Shown here in pieces: positions 15,675-26,194 of a stretch of 39,039 nt of DNA. The stretch is from Cellulomonas rhizosphaerae (GTDB lineage: Bacteria; Actinomycetota; Actinomycetes; Actinomycetales; Cellulomonadaceae), in the NCBI RefSeq assembly GCF_003470205.1, contig NZ_QWKP01000205.1, forward strand, positions 1 to 39,039, read 5' to 3'. The position numbers and the translations under genes were made by a program. The stretch's first letter is position 1; each line of letters starts with the position of its first letter. Below the pieces are notes generated by a model that saw only the letters and a list, made by a program, of their open reading frames with translations, was not told where the DNA came from and made no database searches.

Positions 15675-16967
15675 CTACAGCCGGCCGGCCGCCTTGAGCG
15701 CGAGGTACGTGTCGGCCAGGCGGGGGGCGAGGTCGTCGGGCAGCGCCTCGACCACCTCGACGCCACGCTGCCGCAGCCGGACCGCGACCGCGGCGCGCTC
15801 GAGCCCGACGCGCTCGGCCGCCGCGGCGTCGAACACCTCGGCCGCGGACCCGCGCTGCCGCGACAGCTCGTGCAGCTCCGGGTCGGCGACGGACGCGAGG
15901 ACCACCTGGTGCCGCGACGTGAGCTGGTCGACCACGGGGAGCAGGCCCTGCTCGACGACCGCGGGGTCCAGAGCGGTGAGCAGCACGACGAGCGCGCGCT
16001 GGCTCAGCCGCTCGCGGACCTGGCTCACGACCCCCGCCCAGTCCGTCTCGATGAGCTCGGGGTGCGCGGTCGCCAGCGCGTCCGCGAGGGCGGGCATGAG
16101 GCGCGGGCCGCCGGTGCCGGCGACGCGGGCCCGCACGCGGCGGTCGTAGGCGAGCAGCTCGACGCGGTCGCCTGCGCGCGTGGCCAGCGCGGCGAGCAGG
16201 AGCGCCGCCTCGATGGACGCGTCGATGCGGGGCGCGTCGAGCACCCGGACCGCGGACGTGCGGCCCGTGTCGAGCACGACGAGCACGCGACGGTCCCGTT
16301 CGGGGCGCCAGGTGCGCACGACGACGTCGGAGCGGCGGGCCGAGGCGCGCCAGTCGATCGAGCGCACGTCGTCGCCGATCACGTACTCGCGCAGCGAGTC
16401 GAACTCGGTGCCGGCGCCGCGGACCTGCACGGCGGCACGCCCGTCGAGCTCGCGCAGCCGGGCCAGCCGGCTCGGCAGGTGGCGGCGCGAGGCGAACTCG
16501 GGCAGCACCCGCAGCCGCGCGGGCACCTCGATCGACGCCTGCCGCGCGGCGACCCCGAGCGGTCCGATGCTGCGGATCGTCACGCGGTCCGCGTGCGCGT
16601 CCCCCCGTCGCGTCGGGACGAGCGTCGTGCGCAGGCGCCGCCCGTCACCGGGCGGCAGGTCGACCTGGTGCCGCGGGGCGATCGCTCCCGACGAGGGCGG
16701 CCAGGCGTCGCGCACCAGCCCGCGCAGCCGCCGCGAGGACACGTTGGTGGCCTCGAGATCGCTCGCTGCCGGCTCGCCGAGCCGGACCGACGGGGGCACG
16801 CGGCGCACGACGGCGACCTCACGCGGCGACGCGGCCAGCGCGGCGTCGAGCACGCACACGACCAGGACCACGAGCGCCCACAGCAGCACGGTCCCGGGCA
16901 CAGGCACGACGAGCACCGCGGGGATGCCGAGCGCGGCCAGCACGGCCGCGCGCCAGGTGAGGGCCAC
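15675..16967 (-). CDS. DUF58 domain-containing membrane protein (MoxR partner)
   Basis: A 430-residue protein. Two hydrophobic segments at about 8-25 and 27-46 anchor it. The central part has the DUF58 signature GTEFDSLREYVIGDDVRSIDWRAS at about 185-210, followed by a von Willebrand A-like fold whose first strand is VLVVLDTGRTSA, a variant of the DxSxS metal site. DUF58 proteins are encoded beside MoxR ATPases and are thought to be their membrane-side partners. It is the last gene of the five-gene minus-strand operon, starting 6 bases after the moxR stop. Its likely role is in a MoxR-driven assembly or maturation process of unknown target. Confidence 0.9.
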   Translation of the reverse strand: MALTWRAAVLAALGIPAVLVVPVPGTVLLWALVVLVVCVLDAALAASPREVAVVRRVPPSVRLGEPAASDLEATNVSSRRLRGLVRDAWPPSSGAIAPRHQVDLPPGDGRRLRTTLVPTRRGDAHADRVTIRSIGPLGVAARQASIEVPARLRVLPEFASRRHLPSRLARLRELDGRAAVQVRGAGTEFDSLREYVIGDDVRSIDWRASARRSDVVVRTWRPERDRRVLVVLDTGRTSAVRVLDAPRIDASIEAALLLAALATRAGDRVELLAYDRRVRARVAGTGGPRLMPALADALATAHPELIETDWAGVVSQVRERLSQRALVVLLTALDPAVVEQGLLPVVDQLTSRHQVVLASVADPELHELSRQRGSAAEVFDAAAAERVGLERAAVAVRLRQRGVEVVEALPDDLAPRLADTYLALKAAGRL

Positions 16968-16973
16968 GGCGGG

Positions 16974-17971
<998 letters not shown>

Positions 17972-17975
<4 letters not shown>

Positions 17976-19165
17976 GATGATTGGACCTCGCTCTCGATGT
18001 CGTCCAGGTCCCGCGCCAGCCTGGCCAGCGCGGAGTCGTCGGTGGGGGGCGGCCCGTAGAACAGGGCCGCCACGTCGGGGATCCGTCGCCCGGTCGCCAG
18101 GGCGACGGCGTCGATCAGCTGGGGCGCCGGGGTCGATGCCGGGAGCCCGAGGCGGCGGGCGCCGCGGCTCGCGGCACCGGCTCGCAGCGCTGCTGCGGCG
18201 TGACCGAACGAGCGCGAGCGCCGGTACAGGCGGCCGCGGCCCCGGGTGGCCTCGGCCGCGGGGACGACGACGGGCATGGGCTCGGTCACGAGCCGTCCCA
18301 GGCGGCGCCCGCGCCAGATCGCCACGACGAGGACCACGAGCAGCAGCTGCAGCGCCAGGACGCCGACGACCGGCGGGACGAGGTCGCCGAGGCCCGGGCC
18401 TCCCGCGCCCTCGTCGGACCCGGTGTCGTACGGGCTGGGCAGGTACCACACGAGGTGGTCGTGGCGGCCGAGCATCCGCAGCACGAGCGCGGCGTTGCCG
18501 GTGTCAGCGAGGTGGGCGTTGGTCAGCGGCGTCGCGTCGGCGAGCATCGCGATGCGCTGCCCGTCGACCGTCCGGACCGCGTAGGCGCCCTGGTCGGCGC
18601 TCTCGTCGGGACCGCGGAAGCAGACCACGGTGTCGGGCGTCGAGGCGATCAACCGTCCGGTGGCCCGCAGCGCCCCGGCGGCGACCGCGTCGGGATCGTC
18701 GCAGCCCGGTGCGACGTCCGCGGAGGCCGAGCCGTCCGACCACGAGGAGTCGACCCCGGCCAGGACGGAGGCCGCCCAGGACGCGTCGACGAGCACGAGG
18801 TCGGCGTCCACGTCGGCCAGGAAGTCGAACTGCGACTGGTCGAACAGGTTGCGCTCGCCCGCGAGCAGCACGGTCGAGCCGGGTGTCACCGCGGCGCGCG
18901 CGGCGGCGGCGCGGCGCACGAACGTGATCTCCACGCCCTGCCCCTCGAGGATCTGGGCGACGGCCCGTGCCCCGGTCGTCGCGGTGCTGTCCGGCGCGAG
19001 CGGCACCGAGGACGTGCGCGGCTCGGGGAGCGCGGCGAGCAGCCCGACGACGCACAGCAGCGACAGGATCGCGATCGGGCCGCGCCACCGGCGCCAACGG
19101 CTGGTCGCGCGCGATCGGGCGGTCGTCCCGTCGCCGACCACGGGGACGTGGGTCGTCGTGGTCAT
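17972..19165 (-). CDS. DUF4350 domain-containing membrane protein
   Basis: A 397-residue protein with ATG 19165 overlapping the DUF4129 stop (ATGA). An N-terminal helix (about 30-46) is followed by an extracytoplasmic DUF4350 domain (TGARAVAQILEGQGVEITFVRR, AGERNLFD, VLVDASW) that resembles a GATase-1-like or substrate-binding fold, then a second helix at about 258-278 with a basic end (WRGRRLGRLV) and a cytosolic C-terminal tail. Topology thus presents a sensor-like outer domain and a cytoplasmic tail facing MoxR. It is an invariant member of this operon (Rv3691-like). No biochemical function is known. Confidence 0.88.
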
Positions 19166-19800
19166 CGCGCCGCCCCGGCGAGGGTCGGCCGCTCGTGGCG
19201 GGCCCGCTCCTCGAGCGCCCGCAGCCGCTGGTCGTCGTCCGCGCTCGCCGTGCGCCCGCCGTACGCGACGTCGTCGAACAGGCCCCCCGCCGAGGCGAGG
19301 TCGGGCGCGAGCGCGGGCAGCCGCCGGCCGGCGTCGAGGCTGGCCTCGTGCGCGGTGCGCCCGGCGCGCTCGTCGAGCACCAGGCGCTCCTCGAGGCCGC
19401 GGACGAGCGCACGGAACCGCTCGACGACCGCGAGCGAGAAGTCTCCGGCGCGGGCCGCGGCGTCGGCCGCCGCCCGCATCTGGTCGGCCGTGCGGGTGTC
19501 GTCCTGTGCGAGCACCGCGCCCGCCGAGCGGACGCGCCGCGAGCGGCGGACAGGGCCGGCGACGATGAACGCGACGGCGACGACGACCGCGGTGATCCCC
19601 ACGACGACGAGCGCCGACTGGAGCCCGGAGAAGCCGTGGCCCCCGAGCCCGTCGAACAGGTCGAGCACCCACTCGATGAACCGGGCGAGCAGCGACTTCT
19701 TCTCGTGGTACTCCGGGTGGCTCAGCTCCTCGAGCGCCCAGCGGCGTCCGGTCGGCCCGTCGGGCGTCACGGGGACGTCGGTGCGCACTCCTGAGGTCAC
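19162..19800 (-). CDS. DUF4129 domain-containing membrane protein
   Basis: A 212-residue protein with GTG 19800 overlapping the stop of the upstream membrane gene (GTGA). One hydrophobic segment lies at about 62-82. The N-terminus has the family signature WALEELSHPEYHEKK before the helix; the C-terminal DUF4129 domain follows (DFSLAVVERFRALVRGLEER, then ERAGRTAHEAS). The domain is often fused to transglutaminase-like proteases and found with MoxR/DUF58. It is an Rv3690-like member of the module; function unknown. Confidence 0.88.
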   Translation of the reverse strand: MTSGVRTDVPVTPDGPTGRRWALEELSHPEYHEKKSLLARFIEWVLDLFDGLGGHGFSGLQSALVVVGITAVVVAVAFIVAGPVRRSRRVRSAGAVLAQDDTRTADQMRAAADAAARAGDFSLAVVERFRALVRGLEERLVLDERAGRTAHEASLDAGRRLPALAPDLASAGGLFDDVAYGGRTASADDDQRLRALEERARHERPTLAGAAR

Positions 19801-20981
19801 CGGGACGCGGCGGCCGCGTCGGCTGCGCGCGCGAGCTCGATGTCGAGCCCCTCGCGGCGGATCCGCACGTCGATGTAGAGCAGCGCGACGACCGAGGCGA
19901 GGTACGTCGTGCTCAGGGTGAGCGCGATGATCTTGGCGATGCCGGTCACGACGATGGACCCGAACTCCAGGCCCATCGGGTCCGAGAAGACCAGCGCGGA
20001 CAGGATCGCGGCGGGCGTCACGACGATCTGCGTGACGACCCCGACCAGCAGGCTCACGAGCAGGTAGATGCCGAGCAGGCGCCAGAAGCTGCCGCGCGTC
20101 AGGCGCCACGCTCGCGCCACCGTGGACCAGAAGCTCTTGCCCTCGAGCATGAGCGCGGGCGGGACGAGCAGCGTGCGCACGGACACCAGCACGAGCAGGA
20201 CGAACAGCGCCGCTCCGGCGAGCAGGCCGAACCCGACCGCGAGCCCCACCAGGTCCTGCGAGGCGAACAGCACGATCAGCGCGACGTACGCACCGACGAC
20301 CACGGCGATCGCGAGGCCGAGGAGCGCGGTGAACCCGACCACGAGCCAGATCCGCTTGCTGCGGAGAACCTCCCGCGGGCTGACCTTCTGCCCGATCACG
20401 GACCGGCTCACGGAGATGATCAGCCAGCCGGTGAGGATCGTGGTGACGACGGTCGTGATCGGTGCGGCGAGGACCTGGCTGAGGGCGCTGCCGAGGCCGT
20501 CGGTGTCGGACTCGGTGAACAGGTCCGACGAGGCCGTCGCGTCCGCGATCGCGCCGTCGATCAGGCCCGCGACGTACCACCTCAGCACCGACTCGACCGC
20601 GACCGCGATGGTGACGACGATGGCGGACAGCCCGAACATCACGCGCGGGTTGGCGCGCACGGCCTTGAAGGCGCCGTCGAGGATCTCGCCGAGCCCGAGC
20701 GGCCGCAGCGGCACGATGCCCGGCTGCAGCGCGGGCGGGCGCCACGCGCTCGGCGCGGGAGCGCCCCAACCGGGCTGGCCGTTCCACGCGGGCTGGCCGC
20801 CCCAGCCCTGCACGGGCACGGGCGGCGCGACCGGGGGCGCGCCGGGGGGCACGGGCTTGGTCAGGTCGGGCGGCGCCAGGGGAGGTGCGGGCGGCACCAC
20901 GGGCGGCGCAGGGGGAGGGGGCACGGCAGATCCCGGGGCAGTCCAGGTGGGCTGCGGTGCGTCGTCGTGCGGGCTCGTCAT
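19797..20981 (-). CDS. Polytopic membrane protein with Pro-rich N-terminus (GDPD membrane-domain/DUF7847-like)
   Basis: A 394-residue protein, first gene of the minus-strand operon. Residues about 1-95 are Pro/Ala/Gly/Trp-rich and disordered. The body starts with RPLGLGEILDGAFKAVRANPRVMFGL, the usual opening of this family, and has about six hydrophobic segments; LEGKSFWSTVARAWRLTRGSFWRLLG marks the cytosolic loop before the last pair. It resembles the membrane domain found in some glycerophosphodiester phosphodiesterases but carries no catalytic domain. It is Rv3689-like. AGGAG lies about ten bases upstream of ATG 20981. A CACGAT hexamer at 21068-21073 on the minus strand could be the operon's -10 box. 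Confidence 0.87.
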   Translation of the reverse strand: MTSPHDDAPQPTWTAPGSAVPPPPAPPVVPPAPPLAPPDLTKPVPPGAPPVAPPVPVQGWGGQPAWNGQPGWGAPAPSAWRPPALQPGIVPLRPLGLGEILDGAFKAVRANPRVMFGLSAIVVTIAVAVESVLRWYVAGLIDGAIADATASSDLFTESDTDGLGSALSQVLAAPITTVVTTILTGWLIISVSRSVIGQKVSPREVLRSKRIWLVVGFTALLGLAIAVVVGAYVALIVLFASQDLVGLAVGFGLLAGAALFVLLVLVSVRTLLVPPALMLEGKSFWSTVARAWRLTRGSFWRLLGIYLLVSLLVGVVTQIVVTPAAILSALVFSDPMGLEFGSIVVTGIAKIIALTLSTTYLASVVALLYIDVRIRREGLDIELARAADAAAASR

Positions 20982-21148
20982 GCGAGCTCTGCTCCTCGGC
21001 TCTCGTCGGGCGGTGACGGCGCCGGGAGGGGCATCGCGGCGGCAGCGCCGCCCCCTGGCGAACGCCCATCGTGCCACGCGACACACCTGTTCGGGACGCA
21101 CACGGGTGATCCGTGCACAGGCGCGCCTGAACCCACACGATCCGATGC

Positions 21149-21154
21149 GAGAAT
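21149..21154 (+). promoter_or_regulatory. -10 element of mtrA (leaderless)
   Basis: GAGAAT, 7 bases before ATG 21162. It supports 21162 over the in-frame ATG at 21153, which falls within the hexamer. No ribosome binding site is present. Confidence 0.5.
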
Positions 21155-21161
21155 GTCCGCC

Positions 21162-21845
21162 ATGAGGGGACGCGTGCTGGTGGTCGACGACGACACCGCG
21201 CTGGCAGAGATGATCGGGATCGTGCTGCGCTCGGAGGGTTTCGACCCGGTGTTCTGCGAGGACGGTGACGAGGCGCTGGGGGTCTTCCGGGCCACGCAGC
21301 CGGACCTCGTGCTGCTCGATCTGATGCTGCCGGGCAAGGACGGCAACGAGGTCTGCCGGCAGATCCGCGGCGAGTCGGGAGTGCCGATCGTCATGCTCAC
21401 GGCCAAGAGCGACACGGTCGACGTGGTCCTCGGCCTGGAGTCGGGGGCCGACGACTACATCTCCAAGCCGTTCAAGCCCAAGGAGCTCGTCGCCCGCGTG
21501 CGTGCGCGCCTGCGCCGCAGCGACGAGCCCGCGCCCGAGCACCTCTCGATCGGCGACGTGAGCATCGACGTGCCCGGCCACCGGGTGGTCCGCGCCGGCC
21601 GGCCGATCTCGCTCACCCCGCTCGAGTTCGACCTGCTCGTCGCGCTCGCGCGCAAGCCGTGGCAGGTCTTCACGCGCGAGATCCTGCTCGAGAAGGTGTG
21701 GGGCTACCGCCACGCGGCGGACACGCGCCTGGTCAACGTCCACGTCCAGCGCCTGCGCTCCAAGATCGAGAACGACCCCGAGCAGCCCGAGATCGTCGTC
21801 ACCGTGCGCGGCGTCGGCTACAAGGCGGGCGTGACCTCGACGTGA
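21162..21845 (+). CDS. mtrA: MtrA response regulator (OmpR family)
   Basis: A 227-residue two-component response regulator, the usual MtrA length. The receiver domain (about 3-118) has the acidic pocket VVDDD, phospho-acceptor D53 in LLDLMLPGKDG, the switch Thr in MLTAKSD and the conserved Lys in KPFKPKEL. The C-terminal winged helix (about 130-225) contains LTPLEFDLL, the recognition helix VNVHVQRLRSKIE and the final wing VRGVGYKAG. MtrA is the essential or near-essential actinobacterial regulator of cell division, wall hydrolases and osmotic response. Its stop overlaps the mtrB ATG (TGATG). The start is placed by the -10 box. Confidence 0.96.
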   Translation: MRGRVLVVDDDTALAEMIGIVLRSEGFDPVFCEDGDEALGVFRATQPDLVLLDLMLPGKDGNEVCRQIRGESGVPIVMLTAKSDTVDVVLGLESGADDYISKPFKPKELVARVRARLRRSDEPAPEHLSIGDVSIDVPGHRVVRAGRPISLTPLEFDLLVALARKPWQVFTREILLEKVWGYRHAADTRLVNVHVQRLRSKIENDPEQPEIVVTVRGVGYKAGVTST

Positions 21846-23542
21846 TGCGGGTCGCCGGCACGTGGCGCCTCGTCCGGGCCCGCACGGCCCGGCGGGTGCG
21901 CTCCGGAGGGCACGCCTGGCGCTCGTCGCTGCAGGTGCGCGTCATCACGACGACCACCGCGATCGGCCTGGTCACCCTCGTGCTGGTCGGCCTGTACGTC
22001 GGCGAGCGGATGCGCGACAGCCTGTTCGACGGCCGCGTGGAGCAGGTGCTCGAGGAGAGCGCCCGCAGCACGGTGCAGGCGCAGGCGACGTTCGACTTCT
22101 CCACCGCGACCCAGGGCCCCGACGTGTCGCGGCTGCTCGAGGACGTCGTCAAGGCGCAGAGCTCGGGCGGGTCGGGGGAGCGCGAGGTCTTCCTGCTGCG
22201 TTCGCCGGGCCAGCGCTCGACGGTGTCGGTCGGCGCGGCGGCCTCGGACTTCGCCCTCGGCCGGTCGGGGATCGTCACCAAGCAGCTGCAGGTGGCGACG
22301 GCAGTGGGGGGCCAGCACTGGCAGTCGGTCGCGTGGCCCACAGAGCTGGGCGACGAGCCCGCCGTGATGGTCGGCCAGAACGTCGACGTCCCGGTCGCCG
22401 GGACGTTCCAGCTCTTCTTCCTCTACAGCCTGCAGGCGGAGCAGGAGCGGCTCGACTTCCTGCAGCGCACCCTCGCGCTCGCGGCCGTGGCGCTCGTCGC
22501 GCTGCTCGGCTCGATGACCTGGCTCGTGACGCGCCAGGCCGTGCGCCCGGTGCGCCGCGCGGCGCAGGTGGCCGAGCGGCTCGCGGACGGGCACCTGTCC
22601 GAGCGGATGCCGGTCAAGGGCGAGGACGAGATGGCGAGGCTCGCGCGCTCGTTCAACGAGATGGCCGCGGGGCTGCAGGACCAGATCAGCCGCATGGAGG
22701 ACCTGTCCGCGCTGCAGCGGCGGTTCGTCTCGGACGTGTCGCACGAGCTGCGCACCCCCCTGACGACCATCCGCATGGCCGGCGAGGTCATCCACGCGTC
22801 GCGCGCGGACTTCGAGCCCGCGGTCAAGCGCTCGGCCGAGCTGCTGCAGACCCAGCTCGACCGGTTCGAGGACCTGCTCGCCGACCTGCTCGAGATCAGC
22901 CGGTTCGACGCGGGAGCCGCCGTCCTCGATGCCGAGGGCCGCGACGTGCGCGACGTGGTCATCGCGGCCGCCGACCACGCGTTCCCGCTCGCCGAGCGCC
23001 GCGGGACGTGGCTGCGCGTCACGCTCCCCGAGAAGCGCGCGCAGGCCGACATCGACCCGCGCCGCGTCGAGCGCGTGCTGCGCAACCTGCTCGTCAACGC
23101 GATCGAGCACGCCGAGGGCACGTCCGTCGAGGTCACGGTCGGGGCCGACGAGTACGCCGTGGCCGTCACGGTGCGCGACCACGGGGTCGGGATGTCGACC
23201 GTCGAGACCGCGCACGTCTTCGACCGGTTCTGGCGCGCCGACCCGGCCCGGGCCCGCACGACCGGCGGCACGGGCCTCGGCCTGGCGATCTCGCTCGAGG
23301 ACGCCCACCTGCACGGCGGGTGGCTCGAGGCGTGGGGCCGCCCCGGCCGCGGCGCGTGCTTCCGCCTGACGCTGCCGCGCCGCGCCGGCATCCGGCTGAC
23401 CGACTCGCCGCTTCCGCTCGTCCCGGACGACGCCGACCCGCCGCCGATCCTCGCGCCCGTGGTGCGGCCGCGCACCGACCCCGCCGCGCTGCCCGAGCTC
23501 GACGACGACAGCCACGCCGACGCCCGCCAGGAGGTCCGATGA
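21845..23542 (+). CDS. mtrB: MtrB sensor histidine kinase
   Basis: A 565-residue membrane kinase for MtrA, coupled to it by a TGATG overlap. Two membrane helices (about 33-53 and 208-229) enclose an extracytoplasmic sensor region of about 155 residues. A HAMP domain (about 230-282) leads to the HisKA box DVSHELRTPLTT with phospho-acceptor H300. The ATPase domain has the N-box NLLVNAIEHAEG, the G1 box DHGVGM, the F-box FDRFWR and the G2 box GGTGLGLAI. An acidic Pro-rich tail of about 50 residues (from about 515) has no known domain. The gene overlaps lpqB by 4 bases. Confidence 0.96.
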   Translation: MRVAGTWRLVRARTARRVRSGGHAWRSSLQVRVITTTTAIGLVTLVLVGLYVGERMRDSLFDGRVEQVLEESARSTVQAQATFDFSTATQGPDVSRLLEDVVKAQSSGGSGEREVFLLRSPGQRSTVSVGAAASDFALGRSGIVTKQLQVATAVGGQHWQSVAWPTELGDEPAVMVGQNVDVPVAGTFQLFFLYSLQAEQERLDFLQRTLALAAVALVALLGSMTWLVTRQAVRPVRRAAQVAERLADGHLSERMPVKGEDEMARLARSFNEMAAGLQDQISRMEDLSALQRRFVSDVSHELRTPLTTIRMAGEVIHASRADFEPAVKRSAELLQTQLDRFEDLLADLLEISRFDAGAAVLDAEGRDVRDVVIAAADHAFPLAERRGTWLRVTLPEKRAQADIDPRRVERVLRNLLVNAIEHAEGTSVEVTVGADEYAVAVTVRDHGVGMSTVETAHVFDRFWRADPARARTTGGTGLGLAISLEDAHLHGGWLEAWGRPGRGACFRLTLPRRAGIRLTDSPLPLVPDDADPPPILAPVVRPRTDPAALPELDDDSHADARQEVR

Positions 23543-25194
23543 GCGCCCGGGTCCGCGGGGCCGCGCTGGCCCTCGTCGTGCTGCTGCTGGCCGCCTGCAC
23601 GTCGATGCCCACGTCGGGGCCGGTGGTCCGCAGCGACGTCGTCGTGAGTGACGAGGGACGCGCCGACCCGCTGCCCGAGGGGCCGCAGGCCGGCGCCGGG
23701 CCCGTCGACATCGTGCAGAGCTTCCTCATCGCGGGGGCCAACGGGTTCCAGGGCGAGTTCGTCACCGCCCGGGAGTACCTCGCGGGCGACGCGCGCCAGT
23801 CGTGGAAGCCGCTCGCGGGCGTCGTCGTCGCCGGGGCGCTGACCTACTCGACGACCTCCAAGACGCAGGTGACGGTCGACGTGCCCGTGCTGGCCCGCGT
23901 CGACGGCGACGGCCGCTACACCGAGGCGCCGCCGGACGCGCGCGAGTCGGTCACGTACGACCTCGTGCGCAACTCCGAGGGCGAGTGGCGCATCTCCGGC
24001 GTGCCCGACGGGCTCGTGCTGGCCAAGCCGGTGTTCGACGCCCGGTTCCGCAGCGCGTCGATCTACTTCCTGTCGGCCGACGAGACCTTCCTGGTGCCCG
24101 AGACGCGCTGGCTCCCCGAGGACAAGCTGCCGACCCACGTGATGAAGGCCCTGCTCGCAGGCCCGTCCCCGTGGTTGCGGGACGCGGTGGTCACCGCGAT
24201 CCCGGACGGTACGCAGCTCAAGCCCGAGGCGATCGTCGTCACCGGGGCCGGCGTCGCCGAGGTCGGGGTCGAACCGGCGGCGACCGTGCTCGCGGCCCAG
24301 CGCAAGCTGTTCCTCGCCCAGATCAACGCGAGCCTGCGGCTGCTTCCGGGGGTGGGCTCGGTCCAGGTGACCGCCGGTGGTGTGAACGGCGTGATCCTCG
24401 AGGGTGCCGCGACGCTCGACCAGGGGCCGATGCCCGACGTCCCGATCGAGATGCTCCAGGCGGGCAAGCTCGTCGCGCTCGCCGGCAACGGGGTCAAGCC
24501 CGTCGACGGCATCGGGTCGCTCGAGGGTCTCGGGATCCGCTACCCGGCGCGGGACGAGGACGGCGACGTCCGCGTCGGGGTGTCCGGCGGCTCCTCGCTC
24601 GTGACCCTGCCGTCGGGGGGCAAGGCAGGCACGACGCTGCTGACGGGGTCCGACCTCGTCGCGCCGTCGGTCGACCGCTTCGGGTGGGCGTGGACCGCGA
24701 CGACCGCGGACGGCCTCGTCGCGGGCCGCACGGGCGCCAAGCCCGTGAGCATCACGGCCGACTTCCTCCAGGGCCGGCAGGTGCGCTCGGTCCGGGTGGC
24801 GCGCGACGGGACGCGCGTCGCGGTCATCTCCTCGGGTGCCGACGGCGTCGCGGTCGACGTGGGCGCAGTCGTCCGCGACGCCAACGGCGCGCCGCAGCAG
24901 ATCGGCGAGGTCATCCGGGCCGGCTCGCTGCTCACCGACGCGACCTCGCTCGTCTGGAAGGACGAGTCGACGCTCGCGGTCATCGGGCGCAGCGCCGGGA
25001 CGCTCGCGGTCCACCTCGTGCCGGTGTCGGGCCCGACCGTCGCGCTGCCTGAGGTCGCCGACCTCGATGCGCTCGCCGGGGGGAGCGTCCCGTACGTGAC
25101 GACGACCGACGGCACGCTGCGCCGGTACACCGCGTCGAGCTGGGCCGCTGTGCCCGGCGTCGAGGGAGTGATGGACCCGAGCTTCCCCGGGTAG
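23539..25194 (+). CDS. lpqB: LpqB lipoprotein, partner of MtrB
   Basis: A 551-residue lipoprotein; ATG 23539 follows AGGAGG and overlaps the mtrB stop (ATGA). The signal peptide ends in the lipobox LAAC with C20 as the lipidated Cys. The N-terminal half has a GerMN domain (the region of THVMKALLAGPSPWL and GVAEVGVEP) and the C-terminal half is a beta-propeller-like LpqB domain. In mycobacteria LpqB binds the extracellular part of MtrB and tunes MtrAB signalling. The mtrA-mtrB-lpqB order is diagnostic for actinobacteria. Confidence 0.95.
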   Translation: MSARVRGAALALVVLLLAACTSMPTSGPVVRSDVVVSDEGRADPLPEGPQAGAGPVDIVQSFLIAGANGFQGEFVTAREYLAGDARQSWKPLAGVVVAGALTYSTTSKTQVTVDVPVLARVDGDGRYTEAPPDARESVTYDLVRNSEGEWRISGVPDGLVLAKPVFDARFRSASIYFLSADETFLVPETRWLPEDKLPTHVMKALLAGPSPWLRDAVVTAIPDGTQLKPEAIVVTGAGVAEVGVEPAATVLAAQRKLFLAQINASLRLLPGVGSVQVTAGGVNGVILEGAATLDQGPMPDVPIEMLQAGKLVALAGNGVKPVDGIGSLEGLGIRYPARDEDGDVRVGVSGGSSLVTLPSGGKAGTTLLTGSDLVAPSVDRFGWAWTATTADGLVAGRTGAKPVSITADFLQGRQVRSVRVARDGTRVAVISSGADGVAVDVGAVVRDANGAPQQIGEVIRAGSLLTDATSLVWKDESTLAVIGRSAGTLAVHLVPVSGPTVALPEVADLDALAGGSVPYVTTTDGTLRRYTASSWAAVPGVEGVMDPSFPG

Positions 25195-25244
25195 CCGTCG
25201 TCCACAGATGCCGCCCGACGACCCCACGGGCGTCGCCGGTCGGT

Positions 25245-25250
25245 GACGCT
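25245..25250 (+). promoter_or_regulatory. -10 element of comF (leaderless)
   Basis: GACGCT, 6 bases before GTG 25257. No ribosome binding site precedes the start. Confidence 0.4.
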
Positions 25251-25256
25251 GGGTCC

Positions 25257-26000
25257 GTGGGCGTGCGCGCGTGGTGGACCGAGCTGAGCCGCCTCGTGCT
25301 GCCCGTCGCGTGCGGCGGGTGCGGGCTCGACGACGTGCCGTGGTGCGCCGCGTGCGACGCGCTGCTGGGGCCGCCGTGGCGCTGCGAGCAGCGCGCCGGC
25401 CGCCTCGACCTGCTGGGTGCACCCGGCGGCCTGCCGGTGTGGACCGTGGCCGACTGCGTGGGGCCCGTGCGGGCTGCGGTGCTCGCCTGGAAGGACCACG
25501 GACGGCTCGACCTCACGCGGCCGTTCGCCGCCGCGCTCGTCGCGGCGGGGCGGGCGCTCGCGCCGGTGCTCGGCCCGGGCGAGGTGCTCGTCGTCCCCGC
25601 GCCCTCCACACCCGCCTCGCGTCGGCGGCGCGGCGGGAACCTCGTCGACGACCTCGCCGCCGCGCTCGCGGCCGGGCTCCGGGCCGGGGGGACCGCCGCC
25701 CGCTCGTCGCCGGTGCTCGCCCGCCGCGGTGGCGACCAGGTCGGCCTCGGCACACGGGCGCGGTGGCTCAACCTCACCGGGCACGTCCGGGTACGGCGGC
25801 GCGCCCTCGCGCAGGTGGCGGGTTGTCGCGTCCTCCTGGTCGACGACGTGCTGACGACCGGGGCCACGCTCGTCGCCTGCCGCGTCCCGCTCGAGGCCGC
25901 AGGAGCGCACGTCGCGGCGGGGTTCACGCTCGCATCGACCCCGCCGCCGGGCGCCCGGACTGGGGACGAACGGGACATTCGCTGTGGATCTGCTGCGTGA
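25257..26000 (+). CDS. ComF-family phosphoribosyltransferase-like protein
   Basis: A 247-residue protein. The N-terminal zinc finger uses C19, C22, C30 and C33 (CGGC and CAAC). The C-terminal phosphoribosyltransferase fold has the PRPP-binding motif VLLVDDVLTTGAT near residue 200, after the conserved RGGDQVGLGTRARWLN block. In competent bacteria ComF helps bring single-stranded DNA into the cytosol; in actinobacteria (Rv3242c-like) its role is not defined. Position between lpqB and hpf is conserved. GTG 25257 is chosen by the -10 spacing. Confidence 0.9.
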   Translation: MGVRAWWTELSRLVLPVACGGCGLDDVPWCAACDALLGPPWRCEQRAGRLDLLGAPGGLPVWTVADCVGPVRAAVLAWKDHGRLDLTRPFAAALVAAGRALAPVLGPGEVLVVPAPSTPASRRRRGGNLVDDLAAALAAGLRAGGTAARSSPVLARRGGDQVGLGTRARWLNLTGHVRVRRRALAQVAGCRVLLVDDVLTTGATLVACRVPLEAAGAHVAAGFTLASTPPPGARTGDERDIRCGSAA

Positions 26001-26025
26001 GTGGTCGCCGGGACGTTCCGAGGGC

Positions 26026-26031
26026 TAGCGT
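26026..26031 (+). promoter_or_regulatory. Possible -10 element of hpf
   Basis: TAGCGT fits TAnnnT. A start near 26038 would give hpf a leader of about 160 bases, the longest in the window. Confidence 0.45.
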
Positions 26032-26160
26032 GGTGGTCCGAGTCAACGACTGCCGACGACACCCCGGCACGCGCCCCCGCGGGGGTCACGTGAGCGAGGT
26101 GTGGGAGGAGGTGATGCCGCCAAGGCGCCCCAACCGGGGCGACGAACGCACGAGACCCGC

Positions 26161-26194
26161 GGCGGGCTGCGTCCCGCCCTCACCTCCCAGGAGG
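26161..26194 (+). promoter_or_regulatory. hpf leader hairpin and partly self-paired ribosome binding site
   Basis: GGCGGG (26161-26166) pairs with CCCGCC (26173-26178) around a six-base loop. Just after it, CCTC (26183-26186) can pair with GAGG inside the AGGAGG site (26189-26194). The two elements could lower translation until opened. Structure is read from sequence only. Confidence 0.35.

Noticed and set aside
21153..21155. ATG 21153 as the mtrA start
   Set aside because: It lies within the likely -10 hexamer and gives a longer N-terminus than usual for MtrA; ATG 21162 fits better.
22423..25422. A 999-residue open frame on the minus strand
   Set aside because: It lies opposite mtrB and lpqB, whose motifs are unmistakable; its composition is that of a complement frame.
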